64,000 nt of DNA, taken from assembly GCF_002159555.1 (NCBI RefSeq), contig NZ_NFIV01000009.1:31727-95726 (forward strand), given 5' to 3'. The translations under genes and the position numbers were made by a program. The notes under the pieces were generated by a model. It was not told the DNA's origin and ran no database searches. It worked only from the letters and a program-made list of their open reading frames with translations. The DNA comes from Muribaculum sp. An289. GTDB lineage: Bacteria > Bacteroidota > Bacteroidia > Bacteroidales > UBA932. Each line of letters opens with the position of its first letter. Position 1 is the first letter of the stretch. Shown here piece by piece: positions 59,911 to 64,000 of this stretch.

Positions 59911-61002
59911 ATGAAGAATCGTTACTGTGTCATAATGGCGGGCGGTGTCGGAAGCCGCTTCTGGCCGATAAGCCGCAGCAGTATGCCGAAACAGTTTCTT
60001 GACATAACCGGTTCGGGCAAGACCTTTTTGCGGGAGACATTCGACCGTTTTGCCAAAATCCTGCCGGTGGAGAATATTTTTGTGGTTACGGGGCGGATTT
60101 ATGAGGACATAGTGGCCGGGCAATTGCCCGAAATGCCTTCTGAAAATATCTTTTTGGAGCCTTTCGGCCGGAATACGGCACCATGTATAGCATATTCATT
60201 ATATAAGCTTTTGGCAAAGGATCCCGACTCCACGATGGTTGTGGCTCCGTCGGACCATTGGATAAAGGAGGAGGACATCTTCGTCAGGAATATCCTTGAG
60301 GCCTTCGACCATGCGGAAAAGCATGATTCTTTGGTAACTCTCGGCATCAAGCCGACGAGGCCGGAAACGAACTATGGTTACATCCAGGTTTCGGCCGCCT
60401 CGCAAAGCAAATTCAGAGGAGGGGCCATGCCTGTAAAGACCTTTACGGAAAAACCGGATCTGGAAATGGCCCAGGTGTTCATGAACAGCGGGGAGTTTTA
60501 CTGGAATTCGGGAATCTTCGTTTGGAGCCTTGCTTCCATCCGCGGGGAACTCGAAAAATATATGCCGGAACTCGCTTCGCAATTCGACGGCTGGAAGGAT
60601 GTGATGTGGACGGATGCGGAAGAGGATTTTGTCGAAAAGGCATACGGGGACAGTCCGAAGATATCGATTGACTATGCCGTAATGGAGAAAACCGACAAGG
60701 CCTGGCTGATTCCGGCGGATTTTTCGTGGTCGGATCTCGGGACATGGGAGTCGCTCTACAGGTGTCTCGGCAATAAGGATGAAAACGGGAATCTCGTCCT
60801 TGCGAAGGATAGCCTCGTTTCCGGCGTGACGGATTCGATATTGCTTTCGAAAGAGAAGGGCAAGCTGATTGCGGTCAGGGGGCTCGAAAACTTCATTGTG
60901 GTTAATACCGATGACGTGCTGCTTATATGCCCGAAGGTCGAGGCGGATATCAAGCAGGTGATTACGGATTTGTCCATGAGCGATTTCAACAAGTATAAAT
61001 AG
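59911..61002 (+). CDS. manC: Mannose-1-phosphate guanylyltransferase
   Basis: 363 aa. It makes GDP-mannose from mannose-1-phosphate and GTP. Motifs: AGGVGSRFWPISR (~10-22) and MPKQFLDI, FLEPFGRNTAPCIAYS (~78-93), VVAPSDHWI (~109-117) and the late FTEKPD, NSGIFVW. This is the monofunctional form: the C-terminal isomerase cupin of ManC/AlgA fusions is missing and the length fits ~360 aa. arcA follows 17 bases later, so the genes may share a transcript, though their roles differ. Confidence 0.94.
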   Translation: MKNRYCVIMAGGVGSRFWPISRSSMPKQFLDITGSGKTFLRETFDRFAKILPVENIFVVTGRIYEDIVAGQLPEMPSENIFLEPFGRNTAPCIAYSLYKLLAKDPDSTMVVAPSDHWIKEEDIFVRNILEAFDHAEKHDSLVTLGIKPTRPETNYGYIQVSAASQSKFRGGAMPVKTFTEKPDLEMAQVFMNSGEFYWNSGIFVWSLASIRGELEKYMPELASQFDGWKDVMWTDAEEDFVEKAYGDSPKISIDYAVMEKTDKAWLIPADFSWSDLGTWESLYRCLGNKDENGNLVLAKDSLVSGVTDSILLSKEKGKLIAVRGLENFIVVNTDDVLLICPKVEADIKQVITDLSMSDFNKYK

Positions 61003-61019
61003 ACATAAATACATAATTT

Positions 61020-62297
61020 ATGAGTAACAATAAGATAGGATTGAATATAACGTCCGAAACAGCCGGATTGAATGCCGTAATCCTCCATACACCGGGCAAG
61101 GAGGTGGAAAACATGACTCCGGCGAATGCGCACAAGGCCCTTTACAGCGATATCCTCAGCCTGGGCATTGCCGTCCAGGAGTACAGGCAGTTGAGCGGAG
61201 TGCTCTCAAAGGTGGCGGATACGTACGAGGTATCCGACCTGCTCAGGTCCGTGCTCGATAACCCGATAGGAAAGGATTGGCTTATCGGGGAGGTATGCAA
61301 CACCGAATCCGCCATGGATTTGGCTAAGGAGCTGTCCGATCTGCCTTCGGATGTGCTTGCCCGCTACCTGATAGAAGGCATGCCGTTGAAATACAGTTCT
61401 CTTACGGCCTTTCTCAGCGGAGAGAAATTCGCATTGTCTCCTTTATACAATTTTTATTTTACAAGGGATTCGGCAGTCGTCATAGGCGGCAACGCCGTCA
61501 TTTGCAAGATGGCAAACAAGGTGCGCGACCGCGAATCCATAATAATGAAGGCGATATATACGTACAGCGGACTTTTCGGCTGCAATGTCATAGAGCCCGG
61601 AAAGGATGCCAGATACGGCTCCCGTGTGAAGATTGAAGGAGGCGATGTCCTGGTAGCCCGCAATGATTTGCTTATCATAGGCAACGGGCTGCGCACGTCC
61701 ACTGAAGGCATAGATGCCCTGATAGCCGGTCTCTCAACTTCGACTTCCCTGTCCACTTTCGGAAGGGACGGCAGTTTCGATGTCCTGGTGCAGCAGCTTC
61801 CTTCCTCCCCAGAGTCGTTCATCCATCTCGATATGGTGTTTACCTTGCTCGGAAACGGCAAATGCATGGTGTACAAGCCTTTGATTATGGAACCGGGTAT
61901 ATACCGCACCATACGCATGCATGTGGAGAACGGCAATGTGACGGAGATTGTTCCGGAGCACAACCTGCTTTCCGCCCTGGCCAAGGTAGGCATGGAACTG
62001 GAGCCGATAATTTGCGGCGGGACCGAAAATGCCTGGACACAGGACAGGGAGCAGTGGCACAGCGGCGCGAACTTCTTCGCTTTCGCTCCTGGCAAGGTGA
62101 TAGGTTACAGACGGAACGAGGCAACCATTGCAGAGCTGGCGAAAAACGGTTTCGAACCGGTAAGGGCCTGGGACATATTGGACGGAGTCCGTTCCCTGGA
62201 TGACATGGGCGACTGTGTTGTTACCATCGAAGGCTCGGAACTCCCTCGCGGCGGCGGTGGCGGAAGATGTATGACACAGCCTGTTTCGCGGGCATAG
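61020..62297 (+). CDS. arcA: Arginine deiminase
   Basis: 425 aa. It hydrolyses arginine to citrulline and ammonia. The guanidino-group-modifying core is complete: FTRD (147-150), EGGD (206-209), HLD (269-271) and the nucleophile Cys417 in GGRCMTQPVSR. FWRD-like substrate residues and the HTPGKEVENM N-terminus also match ArcA. No ornithine carbamoyltransferase, carbamate kinase or antiporter is in the window, so the rest of the pathway lies elsewhere or the enzyme serves acid or nitrogen needs. Confidence 0.93.
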   Translation: MSNNKIGLNITSETAGLNAVILHTPGKEVENMTPANAHKALYSDILSLGIAVQEYRQLSGVLSKVADTYEVSDLLRSVLDNPIGKDWLIGEVCNTESAMDLAKELSDLPSDVLARYLIEGMPLKYSSLTAFLSGEKFALSPLYNFYFTRDSAVVIGGNAVICKMANKVRDRESIIMKAIYTYSGLFGCNVIEPGKDARYGSRVKIEGGDVLVARNDLLIIGNGLRTSTEGIDALIAGLSTSTSLSTFGRDGSFDVLVQQLPSSPESFIHLDMVFTLLGNGKCMVYKPLIMEPGIYRTIRMHVENGNVTEIVPEHNLLSALAKVGMELEPIICGGTENAWTQDREQWHSGANFFAFAPGKVIGYRRNEATIAELAKNGFEPVRAWDILDGVRSLDDMGDCVVTIEGSELPRGGGGGRCMTQPVSRA

Positions 62298-62373
62298 CCT
62301 GGCCGGCTTCCGTACGCGTGCGGCTGGCTTGGTACGTGTGCTGTGCTTGCGGTTTTTAATTTTATTCGATGGC

Positions 62374-62444
62374 GCAGTTTTTAATGACACAGTTTTATTG
62401 GTGCAGTTTTAATGATGCGGTTTTAATGGTGCAATTTTAGTGTA
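62374..62444. repeat. 14-15-bp tandem repeats before pheS
   Basis: Five units of GCAGTTTTAATGAT-type sequence (62374, 62389, 62403, 62417, 62431). They lie 13 bases before the pheS ATG in the 159-base arcA-pheS gap. No TAnnTTTG element is clear there. Confidence 0.7.
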
Positions 62445-62456
62445 GAAGCATTTTAT

Positions 62457-63479
62457 ATGGAAAACAAGATAAAGGATTTGATGCAGCGTATCGAGGCCAT
62501 GAAGGCTTCGAATGAGCAGGAGATAGAGGAACTGAGGGTGAGGCTTCTCGGAAAGAAAGGCGAAGTGACGGCGCTTTTCGAGGAGTTCAGGACCGTGCCG
62601 CCTGAAATGAAAAAACTTTTCGGTCAGAAGCTGAACGGTCTGAAAACGGCGGCCCAGGCGAAGATTGAAGAATTGAAAAATTCCGTAGGAAAACAGGTTT
62701 CTTCCTCTTCGAAGACGGACCTTACAATGCCGGGCGTTCCTTACCTGACAGGCTCCCGCCATCCGATATCGATAACGCGTAATGAAATCATATCCATTTT
62801 TTCGAAATCCGGCTACAGTGTCGTAGAGGGCCCGGAAATAGAAGACGACTGGCATGTCTTCGGCGCCTTGAATTTCCCTCCCGAACATCCGGCGAGGGAT
62901 ATGCAGGATACGTTTTTCGTAACTTCCGGTGACAATCCCGTCCTGTTGAGGACCCATACGAGTTCCGTGCAGGTTAGGGCGATGGAAAAACTTCCGCTTC
63001 CTATAAGGATTATATGCCCGGGGAGGGTTTTCCGTAATGAGGCCATTTCCGCCCGGGCCCATTGCATCTTCCATCAGGTCGAAGGACTTTACATAGACGA
63101 AGGTGTCTCTTTTGCCGACATGAAGCAGGCGATATTGCTTTTCGCGCAGGAGATGTTCGGAAAGGATGCCAAAATAAGGATGAGGCCGTCATATTTTCCA
63201 TTCACGGAACCGAGTGCGGAAGTCGATGTAAGTTGCAATATATGCAAAGGCAAGGGCTGCAATATATGCAAGGGTACCGGCTGGCTTGAGATTATGGGAT
63301 GCGGGATGGTAGACCCTAACGTGCTCGAAGCTTCCGGCATAGACAGCAGAAAATATTCCGGTTTCGCTTTCGGTATGGGCGTGGAGCGCATCGCCATGTT
63401 GAAGTGGCAGGTAAAGGATTTGAGAGAATATTTTGAAAACGATTTGAGGTTTCTTTCGGAATTTGAAACCGCAATTTAA
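62457..63479 (+). CDS. pheS: Phenylalanyl-tRNA synthetase alpha subunit
   Basis: 340 aa. An N-terminal coiled coil (~1-85; EIEELRVRLLGKKGEVTALF) precedes the class II catalytic core: LTGSRHPISI, GPEIEDDWHVFGALNFPPEHPARDMQDTF, TSSVQVRAM, GRVFRNE, HQVEGLYID and the motif 3 GFAFGMGVERIAML. Cysteine-rich SCNICKGKGCNICKGTGWLE (~261-280) is a feature of this group. pheT is not adjacent, as in some Bacteroidota. A hairpin follows the stop by 10 bases. Confidence 0.96.
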   Translation: MENKIKDLMQRIEAMKASNEQEIEELRVRLLGKKGEVTALFEEFRTVPPEMKKLFGQKLNGLKTAAQAKIEELKNSVGKQVSSSSKTDLTMPGVPYLTGSRHPISITRNEIISIFSKSGYSVVEGPEIEDDWHVFGALNFPPEHPARDMQDTFFVTSGDNPVLLRTHTSSVQVRAMEKLPLPIRIICPGRVFRNEAISARAHCIFHQVEGLYIDEGVSFADMKQAILLFAQEMFGKDAKIRMRPSYFPFTEPSAEVDVSCNICKGKGCNICKGTGWLEIMGCGMVDPNVLEASGIDSRKYSGFAFGMGVERIAMLKWQVKDLREYFENDLRFLSEFETAI

Positions 63480-63489
63480 CTGCAATCTG

Positions 63490-63534
63490 AGAAGCTGTTT
63501 GAAATTTTTTCTTGGAAATTTTTAAACAGCTTCT
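63490..63534 (+). terminator. Hairpin after pheS
   Basis: AGAAGCTGTTT (63490-63500) and AAACAGCTTCT (63524-63534) are a perfect 11-bp inverted repeat with AT-rich inner sequence and T-rich flank. The right arm recurs at 12478-12495. It may be a terminator or a repeat-family hairpin. Confidence 0.6.
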
Positions 63535-63578
63535 GACAATTTTTTTTAAAAAACTCTTGGAGTTTTGAAATTTATTCG

Positions 63579-63586
63579 TACCTTTG
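63579..63586 (+). promoter_or_regulatory. Promoter before tRNA-Gly
   Basis: TACCTTTG with a TTG at 63557-63559, a 19-base spacing that matches the Bacteroides TTG-N19-TAnnTTTG promoter. The tRNA starts 67 bases downstream, leaving a leader. Confidence 0.75.
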
Positions 63587-63653
63587 CAATCCCGAAACCG
63601 AAAGAGGTGTCCTTGCAGTTGAGGGCGTGTCGCCTCAAAGGTATCGGATGTAT

Positions 63654-63726
<73 letters not shown>

Positions 63727-63765
63727 CGATGATGTTTAGTTTTTTTCATAATATGAAATTTTTTG

Positions 63766-63799
63766 CCTCGCTGTGCGTTCTGTATAGCGAGGTTTTTTT
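63766..63799 (+). terminator. Terminator after tRNA-Gly
   Basis: CCTCGCT (63766-63772) pairs with AGCGAGG (63786-63792) and is followed by seven T. Confidence 0.85.
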
Positions 63800-63825
63800 A
63801 TGATTCCGGCGCCCGTTGGAAAAAC

Positions 63826-63956
63826 GGACCAGCGGATAATGGACCAGCGGATAATTCCGGTTGGCGGCTCCACCGGTCACGCATAAATTTCGGCCTAGTC
63901 GACAAAATTCATGATGGCACACGAATAAATATTTCTTAGTCGACAAAATTCATGAT
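63826..63956. repeat. Short direct repeats near the right edge
   Basis: GGACCAGCGGATAAT occurs twice in tandem (63826-63840, 63841-63855). TAGTCGACAAAATTCATGAT occurs at 63896-63915 and 63937-63956, a 41-base period. No gene is visible from 63727 to the window end. Confidence 0.8.
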
Positions 63957-64000
63957 AATAGTGTCAATAATGGCGTGATATATATTCGTCAATGAGTTTT

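Noticed and set aside
63746..63946. 66-aa minus-strand ORF at the right edge
   Set aside because: Covers the tRNA terminator and direct repeats; no domain, no promoter and low-complexity origin.

Overview
The window looks like chromosome of a Bacteroidales bacterium (phylum Bacteroidota). The gene content is typical of that order: fimbrillin-like lipoproteins, BACON, DUF5689 and FISUMP domains, a TonB-dependent receptor with a carboxypeptidase-regulatory N-terminus, S46 and C69 peptidases, and an indolepyruvate:ferredoxin oxidoreductase. Many gene starts also lie just downstream of the Bacteroidota -7 promoter element TAnnTTTG, with no strong Shine-Dalgarno sequences. Base composition is near 50 % G+C by eye (not computed). 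This would fit a Rikenellaceae/Alistipes-like genome, but the genus is a guess.

0-20.9 kb is mostly housekeeping. A rod-shape and cell-wall operon runs leftward (mreB-mreC-mreD-mrdA-rodA, with rodA cut by the left edge). Next come ispD, an Lrp/AsnC regulator behind topA, and a rightward run of a class A PBP, ddl and prmC. An unknown lipoprotein paired with a small HTH protein follows, then radA, dacB, galE, a small DUF1566-like protein, fabG and a membrane-anchored endonuclease/exonuclease/phosphatase-fold protein.

20.95-33.3 kb starts and ends in repeat-rich noncoding DNA. Inside lie ahcY, iorAB (aryl-pyruvate oxidation, which yields reduced ferredoxin), a membrane TPR regulator, two fimbrillin-type lipoproteins (one with a FISUMP domain) and a large BACON/OB-fold/DUF5689/lamin-tail lipoprotein. 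The two noncoding regions carry inverted copies of one composite palindromic element. The left region also has a degenerate ~86-bp array and a perfect 74-bp tandem repeat that ends in the ahcY promoter.

33.3-38.7 kb is an [FeFe]-hydrogenase locus: a group-B-type hydrogenase reading leftward, and the complete H-cluster maturation set hydE-hydG-hydF reading rightward from the same intergenic region. 38.8-46.0 kb is a candidate surface nucleic-acid degradation and uptake operon: BACON lipoprotein, DNA/RNA non-specific endonuclease, secreted EEP-fold phosphoesterase, TonB-dependent receptor and DUF5689 lipoprotein. A membrane metallophosphoesterase follows. 47.2-53.9 kb has a small helical periplasmic protein and an operon of C69 peptidase, S46 dipeptidyl-peptidase, an SDR protein with a C-terminal zinc-ribbon-like tail, and comF.

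53.9-64 kb has cdaA (c-di-AMP synthase), an A+T-richer AbiEi/AbiEii toxin-antitoxin pair that appears to sit inside a split copy of the 74-bp-type promoter repeat, mutS2, a small lipoprotein, yraN, manC, arginine deiminase, pheS and tRNA-Gly(GCC). The right edge has short direct repeats and no recognisable gene.

The leading candidates for something new are the nucleic-acid-scavenging locus (with the separate OB/lamin-tail lipoprotein as a possible partner), the portable promoter-bearing intergenic repeat and the AbiE insertion into it, and the inverted pair of composite palindromic elements.
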